Of a DNA stretch of 64,000 nt, positions 12,111 to 25,242 are shown piece by piece. A program made the position numbers and the translations under genes. Position 1 is the first letter of the stretch. Each line of letters starts with the position of its first letter. The DNA is from Acanthopleura granulata (lineage: Eukaryota; Mollusca; Polyplacophora; Chitonida; Chitonidae): positions 21,225,703 to 21,289,702 of the forward strand of contig JABBOT010000007.1 of NCBI GenBank assembly GCA_016165875.1. The letters run 5' to 3'. The notes beneath the pieces were generated by a model. It ran no database searches and had not been told where the DNA came from. It saw nothing but the letters and a program-made list of their open reading frames with translations.

Positions 12111-12301
12111 TTTTTACGCCCCACTCAAGAATATAGTTCACTTATACGAGAGCGGCCAGCATTATAGTGGGAAGAACCCACGACCACCCACGTACGGCCG
12201 GAAAGGCCGAGCAGGACTTGAGCTCACAGTGACCGCATTGGCGAGAGGCTCCTGGGTCTATGCACTGCGCTATCGCGCTAACCACCTCGCCCACGGAGGT
12301 C
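12108..12301 (-). repeat. SINE family 1, internally deleted
   Basis: It runs tail to head on the plus strand: tttttacgccccactcaaga, gcggccagcattatagtggg, cccacgtacggccgg, a B-box complement (gacttgagctcac) and a head ending cccacggaggtcc. Part of the usual central body is deleted. Confidence 0.8.
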
Positions 12302-13269
12302 CCCGAAACGATATAGAGATAGCCGATCCTAAAATAGTGGGTTGACACCTACTGGATTTGTCAGTTTGCTATAAAACTGGGTATTCCTTAAACAAACATG
12401 CAGTGAAGTGGGCGCGACTGTACATCCCAATAAACAGCTCTTTGAAGTCTAATTAGGTCATCGACAATTTGTTACAAGGCACTGGTAGTCAAAGCCGCGG
12501 TCATGTCCCGTTTTTAAACAGAAGCTCAATCCAAAAATCTGACTGAGTGAATCACTTTGATCGCTGTACTGGTAACAGTGTGACAAAATTCTAGGAACCA
12601 CTCAGTCCTAACGAGAAAACCACGACTGAGAGGAAAGCTAAACGTGATGTCAGTGCCGCATTGTTCCGTTCAATAATCCCAAGGAAGTTATTGATTTCTT
12701 GATATTTTTGTCACTATCAGATCCAACCTGGCTTGAAAAGATGCTGTGCATGCTTCTAAGATTTAAGGTTTGTTATGACCTCTCCATCCATTTTGTAATT
12801 GTTGGTCTAAGATTCCTCAGGTCAACGCCAGACACCGATTCATTCAATATTTGTTCAAATCTAGACGATATGTAGAGTAAGCTGTAATCCCTTAGTCAGC
12901 AAATCAGTAATGTTTTACACGTTCTACATCGGTAAAGCGCGCACCCCCATGAATACGTTTCCGTTGAAATACTTGTAGGGCTACACGGCAGTGAAGATAT
13001 CATTATTATTAATAATTACATAATGGCATCGAAATGAAGACGGACGGAAATATTCTTTACCACATGAATCCATTAATATTGTATTATGCACATATGTTTA
13101 ATGACCTTTAGTGGAACAAGAAAACATGAGTGAGAAATCAATAGCTGGTTATAATTATCTTGTGCGTACAGATGCTTATATCATAATCTGATAAGCACTG
13201 CACAAAACGGTTTAGCAGCAAATTTGATAAGTGAAATTAGATGTTGTACTGTTATCCAGTATTTCGGTG
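12302..13269. other. Non-coding stretch, nothing recognised
   Basis: No supportable ORF, repeat or RNA gene. Confidence 0.4.
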
Positions 13270-13440
13270 CATTTGAAACAATTTATTTATTTATTTATTT
13301 ATTTGATTGGTATTTTACGCCGTAATCCAGAATATTTCACTTATACGACGGCGATCAGCATTATTGTGGGAGGAAACCGGGTAGAGCTCGGGAGAAACCT
13401 ACGACCATCCCCAGGTTTCTGGCAGACCATTTGAAACAAT
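13270..13440 (-). repeat. 5'-truncated SINE with perfect 13-bp target-site duplication
   Basis: The element at 13283-13427 has the (attt)n tail, ttttacgccgta, a gtgggaggaaaccggg body and stops at gcagac, so the tRNA-like head is missing. It is flanked by identical 13-mers, catttgaaacaat, at 13270-13282 and 13428-13440. The duplication shows that the truncated form is what inserted, as expected of target-primed reverse transcription that ended early. The perfect flanks suggest a fairly recent event. Confidence 0.88.
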
Positions 13441-14066
13441 CTTTAAGAATGATTTACATTTGCACAGATGGTGCCTACATATGTAGAAGGCAGTAGACAA
13501 CTGAAAGTGTTGTCTATATGTAACTATTACTGGTTGTGGTAGAGGCACGGAAAATTTACTGTGGAATATTTTTCTTGCTGCTGACGGTCGGCAAAGGGGG
13601 TGTAAAATCCAAGGCGGTATTGGTGGCTGGGAGTTACTTCCCTTTACTTACACTGCTGTCGGTGTTCCATCGAATACAGCCCGTGTATTAAGTCTTCGTC
13701 TCAAACTCATGTGTGTTAGTTTGTGATGTTCAGCGAACATGTTTACAAGAGGCAAATTTATTGAGCTCATCCATACACACTCTCTCTAGCTAAGATAGCA
13801 TTGGGACTAAATATTTGTCGGCTTTGACCTAATGCGTTAAGGATACTAGAACCCCTCTTAAGCAAAATTATACATTTTGCCTTGCGTATGTCAAAATCTA
13901 AAGGAATGCTGACAGTGAAAAACCCTCTCCAAATTTGTCTCTAAATTTGGTAATCATGACAATAACGAGGAGCATTTATTAAAAATCATAGAACTTTATC
14001 TTTCAAAATGCTACTCTTTTTATCCAGGTACATAGCTTAATATTTAAAGTAATAAAGTGCCCCATT
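13441..14066. other. Non-coding stretch, nothing recognised
   Basis: No supportable feature. Confidence 0.4.
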
Positions 14067-14441
14067 TTAATATTCATCTTGGAGTGATCTATAGCGAACA
14101 TTTAAAGATACAAATTTCAAAAATATTAAAAAAATTGAGAAACTTTGATATCCTTCTGCTAACGTCTTTAAAACTAGAAAAGATATAAAAAGATTTCCAG
14201 AAACGTTTTTGTATAAGTATTTACCTACATGTGTGCCAGATTTCAATGCTTTAAGTTGAAATATTCTTTCAAAACTTATCTTATTTATTTTTCCTGGAAC
14301 CTCTGACGATGTGGACAAGTACTGAGCATGATCATCGACCTTGCCACGACTGATTTTACTCTGGTGATCATCTACGACCTCTGTGGCCAGCCGCTCGTTT
14401 TTATACGATTCGCCGGCGACTCCAACATTTTTCCATCGCAT
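14067..14441 (-). CDS. Doubtful 124-codon ORF, possible small exon
   Basis: It starts at an ATG and has an in-frame TAG immediately upstream. The first 55 or so residues (14275-14441) are more G+C-rich and protein-like, with charged and serine-rich stretches. The rest becomes A+T-rich and hydrophobic, as random sequence would. A GTAAAT donor-like site lies near 14225. I recognise no domain. It could be a short real exon, a decayed gene piece or chance. Confidence 0.2.
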   Translation of the reverse strand: MRWKNVGVAGESYKNERLATEVVDDHQSKISRGKVDDHAQYLSTSSEVPGKINKISFERIFQLKALKSGTHVGKYLYKNVSGNLFISFLVLKTLAEGYQSFSIFLIFLKFVSLNVRYRSLQDEY

Positions 14442-17199
14442 CTATGTTGTAACCTGGTTGCAAGCCCTTTGTAATAGTTCCTTTAGGGCCTAACTATATT
14501 AAAATAGTGTCATCTGGATTTTCTTTACACAACTAGCCGTCTTCTTGACATGCATTATGCTTTTGCGCTGCATGGAATTTACCATGTACTTTCACAACTA
14601 CAACAGAGTATATATTTTCTGATGTTAACGACGCAATAATGCCAAATATTTGTGACTTCCGAGAGATGGTTTGTTCCAAAGCTGCCAGTTCAGCATCAAG
14701 CAAAGACAATTCAACGGGAGCAGAGCTAGTCTACTTTAGATGTACTCAATGAGAACACATTTGTTTCAACCCGCAAATACTCGACGAGGCAACCTACAAG
14801 ATCAAATTTTCCTTTCGATCTTTATCATGTCGAGTCATGAGAGGTCGAAACAACATCTTGTTCATGTCGATATTAGAGCCCAATTATTCATATTTAACAA
14901 AGCGCCATGGAGCTTTAAATGGGCTTCATGCATCCTGTGAGAACCCAACGCAGAAATACAAGTCGACGTAGACAAGGCAATGCAGGTATAACACTCAGTT
15001 GAGTAGTGGAAGTAATACCGTTCTATTTTATACAAGATGAATTCATGAACAACAGTCTAGCTTAGAATGTTGTGCCGTTTTTTAGGAATACAATGTTTTC
15101 AAAACATTAAACACTGATATCGTCTGAGAATTTTGCGTGCACACTGTAAAAAACGGTTGTAAGTATACGGCTGAAAATGCTGGCAAACTTCGATAGCAGT
15201 CACCTTCGCTGTATATACACAACAGTAGTGTGAGATACATGTAACAGCAACCGTAAGGATATATACAGACTGAATTAGCGAAACTCTGCACTTATATATT
15301 CTGTATACGGCCTTTAGGCTTTTTTTTCCCTGGTTGTTAGGTGCAGACGTACGCCATTTTAATCTCTGTATATATTGATGGTTGCTATAGATGTGTACCA
15401 CACTACTACGGTACGTACACAGTCTAGTTAACAGCCAAATTACAACCATTTTGCACAGAGCAGTGTTTTGAAGTAATCCGATTATTAAATATCAGTGAAG
15501 TTGATGAACATATACGTCTACACACGCTATTTAACCTTTCCACATTTTATAAAACACACAATAGCCAAATGTTTTGCGACAACAAAAGTACCCCATTCGC
15601 CAAAGACAAACACAGACAACATACACGATTGGCGCTATCTATACTGATTTGTCAAAAAAGCTGTAAATTAGAAACCTGTAAAAATACCAACTTGTGGTGA
15701 CAGAGGTCAAAGCTTTGTGCTATGAAAGTTTAATAATTGTGTCTAAAATTGCTGTGTAAACTGTCATCGTTCAGTACCATACAGAGTAAACACCAGCCTC
15801 TGGCTTTTGGAGCCAATATATTAAGGGGCGGCGACTCTGCTCACACTTGAAGTCCTTTTGGAAGGTGTTTTAAAAAAAAGAAGAACTTGTAACTGTTGCA
15901 TAACGTGAAAGAGGTTATTGGTCGACCTATTACTGGAATAATTAAAAAAAAAAAACAACCCGGTATGCTTTGACTGGAAAACCATTATCGGAATGTTTCA
16001 GGTTTCGATTTAAATAGGTCTATAGAGCACATCTAATCCTGTTCGTCTCGTATCGTATACCCACAGTCACCCATATTCCGCGACACTTCACCCAAATTCC
16101 ACGACACGTGGCGATTGAGAACGCATCTCGGGAAAAGAAAAAAGTGCAGTAGCACTGGTGTCATAAACTGGTTCTGTGATATCAACAAAATGATAATGAA
16201 AAATAAATAAAAACTCGGAGTTGTTCTGATATATGTGGACCGTGCAGGCCATTTTAACTAGGTCCATCAAATTACAAAAGGAGACCATCTTTTGGCGTCA
16301 TATAAATGACAGTTAGCGTCGCTGTTTATCACACTCAGAGACTGCGGAGGCGTCTACTAGATGGTCTCAGAGTGTGACTATGATACATGTTTATACCACC
16401 TATAAATCAGGACACGAAATCGAATATTTCTATACTAAGATAATGTAATTTCCCCTATATTTCGGAGGCCTTACCTATGACAAATGCGTTTGCATTACTC
16501 ATGTCTCACACTGAGCATTCCTCGGGCATCGGAGACAGATGTTGCGCGAGATCATTCCAAGTAAGAGAAGAAGAAAAGAAGAGAACAAAATACGAAATGC
16601 TCTTCCTTGTTCTCCGCTTTTCTTCACTTGATAAACACCATAGGTATCCAGTGGTTTTGATTCTGCAACATTCGGAATGTTTCCGAAAACAATTTTAATG
16701 TTCTTACCAATTGATTTATATAATTTGTGCACAAGGGGCACGAGGCCTCCATATTTCCCGACGACGTTTCATTGTGACGTGAATGTGTTAAAAGTGGGAC
16801 CTTTTGCCGCCGTAATTACTATTTTATTCTCGCGTTTGGTGTTGGAAAAAGGGGTTTCCGATTGATATATGGTTCTTGTATTTACATTTATTTCACAAAT
16901 GTACATCACATACTCGCGTAAATAACTACCAAGGTATACATTTGTGCTTTGAGTTCATATTTCATCTTTTACTGTCTATGTTCGAGGTTTCAAGCCCTTA
17001 TCGGACCCTACGGGGGAAACACCGCGAGCACGATACGTATTCACTGATCGCTACACTCTATCGGTTAGCATTGTGCCACAGGGGATGTTTTTCGACACAT
17101 GACAGATTTTATTTTACCCTGTGAAAGTGTCCCCGTTTATATCGAAAACTGACCGATTAAACAACAGTTTCATTACGTATTCAGTTTTAGTTACTTCAC
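14442..17199. other. Non-coding stretch, nothing recognised
   Basis: It includes ORFs of up to 116 codons on the minus strand (15099-15449) that look random, with no motif, no splice context and abundant Tyr/Cys/Ile from A+T-rich DNA. No arrays or SINEs seen. Confidence 0.4.
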
Positions 17200-17705
17200 A
17201 ACTCAGTCCACTAACACATGACACTGCGGAGTCCATTCACGCCATTACGGAGTCCACTCACTCACGAAACTACGGAATGCACTCATCCTAGGTATTACTG
17301 AGTTCACTCACTCTAGACATTACGGAGTACACTAACTCAAGTCATTACTGAGTACAATTGCTCACCTATCACGTCACGGTGTACATTCACCCAAAAAATT
17401 ATCTCCACTTACTCACGACACTACGAAGGCCATTCACATCATTTCTGACTCCATTTACTCCAAATACTACGGAGGCCATTCAGCATCTCGGAATATGCAG
17501 TGCAATAACGGGTTTAAGGAATTCACAATGATACGGACTCACTGACGACATTACGGGTTCCACATTTTATCAGAACACTATGTAGTCTACCCACCCACAA
17601 CATTACGAAAACCACTCACAAACAACATTACAGAATCCACTCATTCTCAGCATTAGTCCGCTCACTCACGACGACATTACGGAGTTCGCTCACTACACGT
17701 GCAAC
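17200..17705. repeat. Degenerate minisatellite, unit about 21-28 bp
   Basis: Variants of cattacggagtccactcac recur some 18-20 times, with starts of the cgga/ctga core at 17227, 17248, 17273, 17299 and 17323 and continuing. Copies are diverged and spacing varies. No ORF crosses it. Confidence 0.75.
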
Positions 17706-18280
17706 GAGACATACGTACTGTGCATGCGGTGATACAAATGTGTCTAGAGAAAGTTAGCCTACCGTCCCACGTGATTACTATGGATACAACCTAGATCTGG
17801 ACATGAAAAAAAATCCAACCACTTGCCATTAAACAGAAGCGCAGAGATTGTTTGGTAAGGAGACCGCTGCAGGAGACCACGTGATATTTTTCGCTTCCGC
17901 CTGGATACTTGGCCTGGATCTCTATGTTGCATGCGCCTACTAGCCGCAGCAGTCCTCGTGTGACCCATGCAGTGGTAAACTAGGGCGTTCATTCCAATTT
18001 TCATAGAAACATATGATGATGTTATAAGAGAGACATCCTATACATTGTCCATGCTGGGTAACTTCCACATGGCTGCCCTGTCTATCAGTATAACGTTACA
18101 CTCTGATCGCTGTTTACAGCACGGGTACAAACTTAAATCCGCTGATATTTACTGTACAGCCAGCCGTGTAGAGTCGTCTATTGGAATTTAGCTTACTTTG
18201 TGGACAGAATCTGGTAAAAGTAAGTCGATATTAAAAAATGGGCCTTTATATGTCGGAATTGATCAGGCACGTTGTGAGGT
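17706..18280. other. Non-coding stretch, nothing recognised
   Basis: An 81-codon minus ORF (17759-18004) has no motif or supporting signal. Confidence 0.4.
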
Positions 18281-18625
18281 GTATAATGTAAGTTTGTCAG
18301 ATACATTGTGAAGAGCGGTCAGGAGGTTTATCAGACACATTGTCAGGAGATTTGTCAGATACACTGTGAAGTGTCGTCTGATACCAGGAGATCTGTCAGA
18401 TACATTGTGAAGAACGGTCAGGAGGTTTGTCAGATACATTGTGAAGAGCGGTCAGGAGATCTGTCAGATACACTGTGAAGAACGGTCAGGAGGTTTGTCA
18501 GATACCCTGTGAAGAGATGTCAGAAGGTTTGTTAGAAACACTGTGAAGAGCGGTCAGGAGATCTGCCAGAGAACATTGTGAAGAGCGGTCAGGAGGTTTG
18601 TTAGATACAGGCTGAGGTTTGTAAG
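18281..18625. repeat. 34-bp minisatellite, about 9 units
   Basis: The unit reads roughly gtttgtcagatacattgtga followed by agagcggtcagga. Exact 34-base spacing is seen between 18395 and 18429 and between further copies. Units differ mainly by ggtttg/gatctg and gagcgg/gaacgg, which alternate in part of the array. Confidence 0.85.
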
Positions 18626-20300
18626 ATTTGCCTTCCAGCTATTTGATGCACCCGCCTGTTCTGTTCGTACGACACCAACGTATTGTGTGAATGCATGCCT
18701 CCCTACTAGTCCACCATTTTGTCTTCCTATCGTACCTTCCGACTGGAAGTGAACAATCATGTGGTATGGAAATAAATATCACGCCGCGTGGCACAAATTT
18801 GTGTAATAGAACGTACAGGGGTGCATTCAAACACGCGATCAGGGGAAATAATATGACTAGTAGGATCCAAAGTAGATTTTATCTGGGTGCACAGGGACGG
18901 GCTAAATAACACGGACAGACAGACGATATTGACTTCGCATGGCACCCTGGCTCCAACCTGTCACCAGATATAGCCGGTGCTACTTTCTCATGACCTGCAG
19001 CTAGCTGGTTACAGAAAAGCCAGCACTGTCTGCTGTTGCCGTTAATGTTGACAGCGGTCAACTAATACATTCATTTTGCCCATTTACCCCTCTTGAAGAA
19101 GGAATAAATTAACGATTAACTGTAGGCTATGCGTCGCTGTACATATTTGATTTCTAATTGGGATAACCATTTTGTCCTCAGATTTCTCGACAATAGGGAC
19201 ATAGAAATTCAAAGTTAAGAGGCTGGAAACATTCTGTTATACGCGTCATAACAAATGTTAGAATATAATAACAACTGTTGGTTAAAACAAGTCATGCGTG
19301 GCAAATTTGAGACGTCATCGTGTTACAGGTAACGCGTAAGGAAGAAACAGTCAACGGTTCTCAATGACACAGGAAAAACAGTAGACATTATATACATGAC
19401 CTTCAATTTTTAATTTCAAATTCGTACTAGGGTAATTGTCTTCCAAGTCGAATACAAATACATGAATCTCATTCGCGCTTTGTATGCAAAGGTTAGATAT
19501 CAATGACATCAGATGTCATAAACAGGAATACTTATACATCCCATGTGTTGAAAATCATAATGCGGTCCTCACACAGTTCTCGTATCGGAGGTCAGCACGT
19601 GATCTTGTGGCTCTAGCCCACAAAGCGTCTCATCTATAAACCATTTGTCATGTTCGTAAATATCATAACTACGCAACATGTCGTTTATGGAGTTCAATTA
19701 AAATGTGTGGCATCCCACCACAGACATCAGCTGTACATATTGGCCCGCTGTCACACGAGCCAATACAGCACTGGGGATTTTTTTTTCCTGTGCGTTGTCA
19801 AGGCAACTTTGCGGATGTTTTTGTGATAACAGTCGTTATGCATTTATTAGATATAGGATATGCAGAAGTCCTTTTTAATTCATCACCTTAATTGTCCCCA
19901 GGTAGCAAAGTAACACAAACAACCATAAAAGCGAAAATATGCGATAAACTACATTGATCTATACATTAAGGCTCTCTTCAGTAGCTATATTTTCATGCGG
20001 CTACAAGCACAGATTGTCACGTGTTCGATTCCATCTCTCTCTCTTTTGGGCATGCTTTCAAGTCAAGCGGTTTCCCAGTTACCGGGCGAAGGTCGGTGGT
20101 TTATTCTTGGAATTCCGTTTGCAGCCACACATAAACCTGACGAAAGTCAAACAGGTGAGAAGGTCTTGACCACGGCGACATGCAATATTGTGGAATAACA
20201 AACTACACAAAGGCGTAAATACGTCATACTGTTAAGTGGCACCTTAACCTTCCAGGATTACTGTGTTTGGAGATTTACTTTCTCAATAACCTGAGTTGAT
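18626..20300. other. Non-coding stretch, nothing recognised
   Basis: Several overlapping short ORFs on both strands (18554-19061) lack a motif or consistent frame. No repeat family recognised. Confidence 0.4.
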
Positions 20301-20304
20301 GTAA

Positions 20305-20757
20305 TTAGAAAATTACTGCCAGCTGGGACCAGCATTTATCTATGCACTTTTTACACATTTTGTCTAACGCCTCTCCAACTCTGTCAATGTAGGAACACTG
20401 CCCAAGCAGTCGATGTAAGAGTGGATATTTTTCACAGCCATATTTACAGTGGAATTCGAACTGACCGACGAGTTCGAATGGATAAATGCAGATGTGTTTG
20501 GACGGCAAATAAGGTTTCTCATTCTTCCTACTGGCGGTTGTCTGTCATCCGGTTAAGATGTACATCCACGTAATCCGTCAACACAGTTTTGAGCCACAAT
20601 AATATTTGTTCATCGACCGACCGCTCAGGGTAAAAATGACAAAGATTCACTACAACAGCGAACCATTGCTCTAAATATGAACTGTCTTTTTGGAAACAAG
20701 CCGCAGCAATACCTGTCGGCATATCCGCGCTGATGTTGACATTAACCCCTTAGATTC
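20305..20757 (-). pseudogene. Possible broken coding block of unknown family
   Basis: Two adjacent minus-strand ORFs in different frames look more protein-like than their surroundings. The upstream one (20528 to about 20755) contains SSYLEQWFAVVVNLCHFYP and LLWLKTVL and ends at a TAG. The downstream frame is open from about 20548 to 20305 and is cysteine-rich, with HCKYGCEKY and CKKCIDKCW. The third frame is also open for about 60 codons after the first stop, so the true path is unclear. An AG just upstream (near 20757) could be an acceptor, and GTAATT near 20312 a donor. I recognise no family. It may be an exon with an indel, a pseudogene or chance. Confidence 0.35.
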
Positions 20758-23700
20758 TTGTCGATATTGAATTTTATTGAAGAGGGGAACAAGTTTGCGT
20801 TTGATGAATGTTTTCAGTGTCCGAGCATGGTTATTCTTCACAAACGTAGAGTGTGTGGAAAATTAATCTCCTAAAATAAGTTACATAAATAATACACCTG
20901 CTCCCAAAAAATTGCCGTTTCTAAACAATGGGAAAGTTTGTAGACTTTGATTACTTAATACCTTCCTCAAGGCAAGACCAAGTTTTTCCTCTGGATATTA
21001 TCCTATTATTACCGTAAATTATAGAGTATGTTGGATTAATTATCTGTTTGTGTGCCATTTGAAGCCCACTATTTCTCTGTAAAATACTATAATACAAAGT
21101 GCCGGAAACGCAATAAATACCAGGACTGTGTATAGAGCACGTTGTACCTTACTTGTTGTATTATGAAACATATGGAGAGTCTCTCTAATCAGGCGTGAAA
21201 CAATGTACGTTATCTTTTATATGGCCAGTTATATAAATTTCTAAATACATAAGGCATTTAGTAACAGGTGTCTTATAACTCAAATCGCCAAAATAGCGCA
21301 GGAATATTGCCAAAGTGGCGTCATTTCCTAAACACTCATTCATTATAACTCAAATACAGTTCTTTACCGGTGAACTCACACAAAGAATTTATATCCTTAA
21401 TGTATGCATGCATATTATATAGCTATCCTCACTATATATATATATATATGTATAGTGGTGTAAAAAGCACTCCAGCTCTACTTCCACTTATGAAAATTCA
21501 TTTTACATTTCTTAATATCCAAAACATGCCCCTGGCCACTAAACCTTATATAGTGTAGGAGTGATGCAAAGAAAAAATTATTTCAGAAAAATGTATTTAT
21601 TTGGTCTGACCTCAAATCTGCAAATGTAACAAATCAAGTTCCAAAGGCTTAAGAAAGTCAACAACAGAGTAACGTTATGCTGTGGGGTGATAATCTTGTC
21701 GCCAATATTTAGCCATGTTACGTAACTTTGTACTGTTGTAACGCGGCTGTCTGTAAGCCTTGTTTACACGCAATGCTGACTTGGGAATTTGTACAGGCTA
21801 ACAGCCACGTGTGGGGAAATCAGTTTGTTTCAGCTACCTGTCGAAAATGGAGATTAGACGCGGCTTCAAACTTCCACAACCCCAAACAAAATGCACGCTT
21901 CAAACCTGCAAACCTGCTGGCGTTGAGGCCAGTAGTTCACGGTAACCTGTAAAGGCATAGTTCACGCTATGCGAAACAAAGCCGCTGTGTAAAACTGTCA
22001 AAAGACATTTCTGTCAAAATTTTTGATATAGATTTATGGTTCTAAGCTGCATGTAAATTGGACGCATTGATCATCCCCGTTAAACACTCAAACATGCCTT
22101 GAAGTTGTAATCTAATTCATTGTTTGTTCTCTTAACGGTATAAGCGTGAAGAATTTTTCACTTACAAGATGGCGGTAAGTTTTATGGGTGGAGAGGGGGG
22201 GAAGGGGTGGAGTGGCTAGCGTAAACTGTCAACATTTGACAGACTGCTGAGAAAGAGTTCCCCCGAATGTGCCAACCATACTATTAAAAGGCATGTAGTC
22301 TTCAAAGAAGGTTAGACTGATCAATCTGCCATACGAACGTCGTTCACCGCTTATATTATAAAAAAGGGCCCCACGGCCAGTTAGGGTGGGGATGCGGTGG
22401 TGTAGCGTTGGATGTACAATTTTCTTGTCCGAGGCCATCTTATGTTTGGAAAGACATCAGTATGTCATAGAATGTGTACAGGAACGTCACGTATCCGAGA
22501 AAATATAAATATACGTCGCATATCCGGGAATACATCCATTCGCGTCTTACGTCAAAGAATTGATCCGCGAACAAAGTGGTATGTCTGAGAATACCCCTAC
22601 CAACGTGGCATGTCAAGGAATATCCATTCATGTGGTACACCTGGATATAAAGTCATTCGCGCCTTGTGCCTTACAATACATCGAATCAGGCCGTGCATCT
22701 GAGAGTACGTAAATTCACATGGTAGGACGGGGAATACATCGACTTACGCAATAAGCATTCAATGAGTTATCACCAGAACACATCTACAACTCAGCTATTA
22801 ACTGATTATCGGAAAGTTGTCTTTATATGCTAACAGACCGGTGGGTGGCATCTTCATTAGGTCCCAAACTACATACATGACACGCTAGGCTTTTAGGCCA
22901 CTCAAGTTACGACCTTCATCCGAAGACTGCTGGAAAATTTTCGCAACGGAACACAGCAATAAGTTACCGTTGTCTAATCAGATACTTGCCCAGCTATACA
23001 TGGCAAAGGGATTATGCAAACCGAAAATTTCAGACCCGCGAGCAGATTCACGGTATGCTTAAAGAACATATCAACACATGTAGCTGGCCAAATGGAGTGG
23101 ATTTTACCTGCCATTGGCCGAGTATGCAGAAACACCATATGTTTTTGTTGATTTCACCTTTTGCTCTCTATCAGATCTAATGGATACTGTATGTACTCAC
23201 CTTAATCTTTGCCCGCTATTCAGTTGGGTTAATTACTTATTTCTACCTGTTGTGCTACGACAGAACACAAAGCTACTTGCAAATTGTCTCACTTGATAAA
23301 ATGCAGAAGGTAGGTTTGGGTTAAAAGGTGTGGGAGAAAGTTTCACAGAGTGTGGTAAATGAGATAGAGTAGAGCTTTTCGATAATGTCCGCAGACATCA
23401 CAGTCGTCATAAATCAGGCCTGTTTAGAAAGTCTGGTCGAGCAAATTTATCTAAGCTTCACGTGGATTATAACAAATTACGCTGACGTTGTGCTTTAGGC
23501 CCGAGGCCTCAGCTCAGTGACTCGTTCCTCGGCAACCGTCCGCCAAGGCGTGGACGGGCGCCATGACGACTCCCCAGACCTTCACAGCTTATTTCTCTAC
23601 AACAATCTCCCAAAGTTGTTTACGCTGTAGAATCTGTTCTTTCGGTCACGTGATCCCTGCGGATACACACGAATACAATTGTAGTTAGATCCTCGGGCTG

Positions 23701-24350
23701 CTGTTTCCATCAGGAGCTGGTGAAGTAAGGCAAATTGCCTTCCCAGCTGCGCGTCACTGAAGTATCACAGGGTCTCAGAATGGCACCATTTGGTGTTTGG
23801 GGGATGCGCGGTGCGTCAAAGACGTAACGCAAGTATATATGGGAATTTGGTGGGGTGGGGGCAAACTGCCCAGAAATCACTCCTGGCCATCCATGCTGTT
23901 TATCAGCTGCATTTTGTCAGACATAACCAGCATCCTTGACTGGAATGGCGGCGAAACAGCATATGTATATCTCTGGCGTACATGTATCACTTGGTATATC
24001 GACAAGTAATAAACAGATAGCCTACCACTGATGGAATGGCGAGCAGTTTTATGGGTTAGAAGAACCAGAGAGCCTGGTGGGTCATTGGTGAACCTTTCCA
24101 ACTGTTACGTACAAATGCGTGTGCGCACACAATACTGATGAAAGACAAGCTAAAACCCTCTTCGTCTCATTGTGGGCGCTACGTTGGGTTCGGAGTGCTC
24201 GTGTGTGCAACATAACGATATGACGTCTCTTTGGCTCTATCCCAGTCGTATTTGCGTGTAATTTACGGTTCAGTCCGAAATCGTATGGTCATTCGAGAAC
24301 GGAACCAACAATGTACATGTACGCCCAGGGGGGTAAATATTTTCTGTTTT
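20758..24350. other. Non-coding stretch, nothing recognised
   Basis: It holds a short (TA)n run near 21437-21450. ORFs of up to 74 codons lack support. The 24130-24350 part may be the weakly conserved beginning of the repeat that follows. Confidence 0.4.
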
Positions 24351-24354
24351 CCTT

Positions 24355-24860
24355 CTGATTACGAGGTAATTGAGATATACTTAAATGCCATTTTCAACGA
24401 GAAAGTGGTATTGGTATACCTCTAGGATTATTCCCCAAGGTCTCAAACAGCACTCCACTGCATGACGCTCTGTTGTAACTATAAAGGGTACGGATGACAC
24501 GACATAGTGCTTCCGGTTTTTCTAAGATGGCCTAACCCATGGTCTCGTAAGAATTCTGGAATAAAAGGTGATTTATAAAGTTTTCAAGAACGTCATAAGA
24601 AATGCCCGTTCAGGTTTGTATGGACTCTTCTTCTGAAATAAGTTTGGTAATATTTTTTGTTGTCCTTTCTTTGAAGCTCCCGTTCGTGTATGCCGAGCGT
24701 TATAGTGCGTCAATGGATACACGCTGAGGCTGTCACCAAGGCTCAACAATGTCACCGAGGCAACTGTGAAAACGAAGGAAAGTGTAAATTTCCTGTCCTA
24801 AGCCGGATTTGAACCCACGCCTCATTGTTCCCGGCAAACATGGTATATGTAGTTGTTTTT
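24355..24860 (+). repeat. Single-arm copy of the foldback element, with adjacent tRNA-like head
   Basis: It aligns with the right arm of the foldback at 40425-40759, sharing gattacga, cgagaaagtggta, ttccccaaggtctcaa, atgcccgttca, cttcttctgaaataa and ttttttg. It also matches the reverse complement of the left arm. Beyond its outer end, at 24800-24822, the minus strand reads gaggcgtgggttcaaatccgg, with its B-box core gggttcaaatcc. The left arm at 39.5 kb also has a tRNA-like head outside it, so the arm may be a SINE with a long body. Confidence 0.55.
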
Positions 24861-25242
24861 GTATTTAACCCAGTGTTTAAATTGAAGCTTTCTCGAGGAC
24901 ACTCTCAAGTGGTTGTATATTTTTCATTTGAGGTTAACTGACCCTGTCTGTTCTCTATCTTGTCTATATCCGTGTCGCGCTTTCTACACTGAAATCCGAT
25001 CCAGCTACTGGCAAGATATAGCCCTGTAGCTTTAGAACTCATTTGACGAGAGATCTTGTGCTAGATGCAGATATACGCCAATCATCTTGAGGAACTCCCG
25101 ACTCCACAGCTGTGATTCACCTTTAGTTATAATTCATCATTACAGGTGTCATTATGTCTCCGGTTACGGCAATGTTGATGACAATGATCAGTATTCCTTT
25201 GAGGTACATTAAAATCCCGCATATGGAAGTTTTCTTGAGCAC
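24861..25242. other. Non-coding stretch, nothing recognised
   Basis: No supportable feature. Confidence 0.4.

Noticed and set aside
15099..15449. 116-codon minus-strand ORF
   Set aside because: Composition follows the local base content, with no motif or exon signals.
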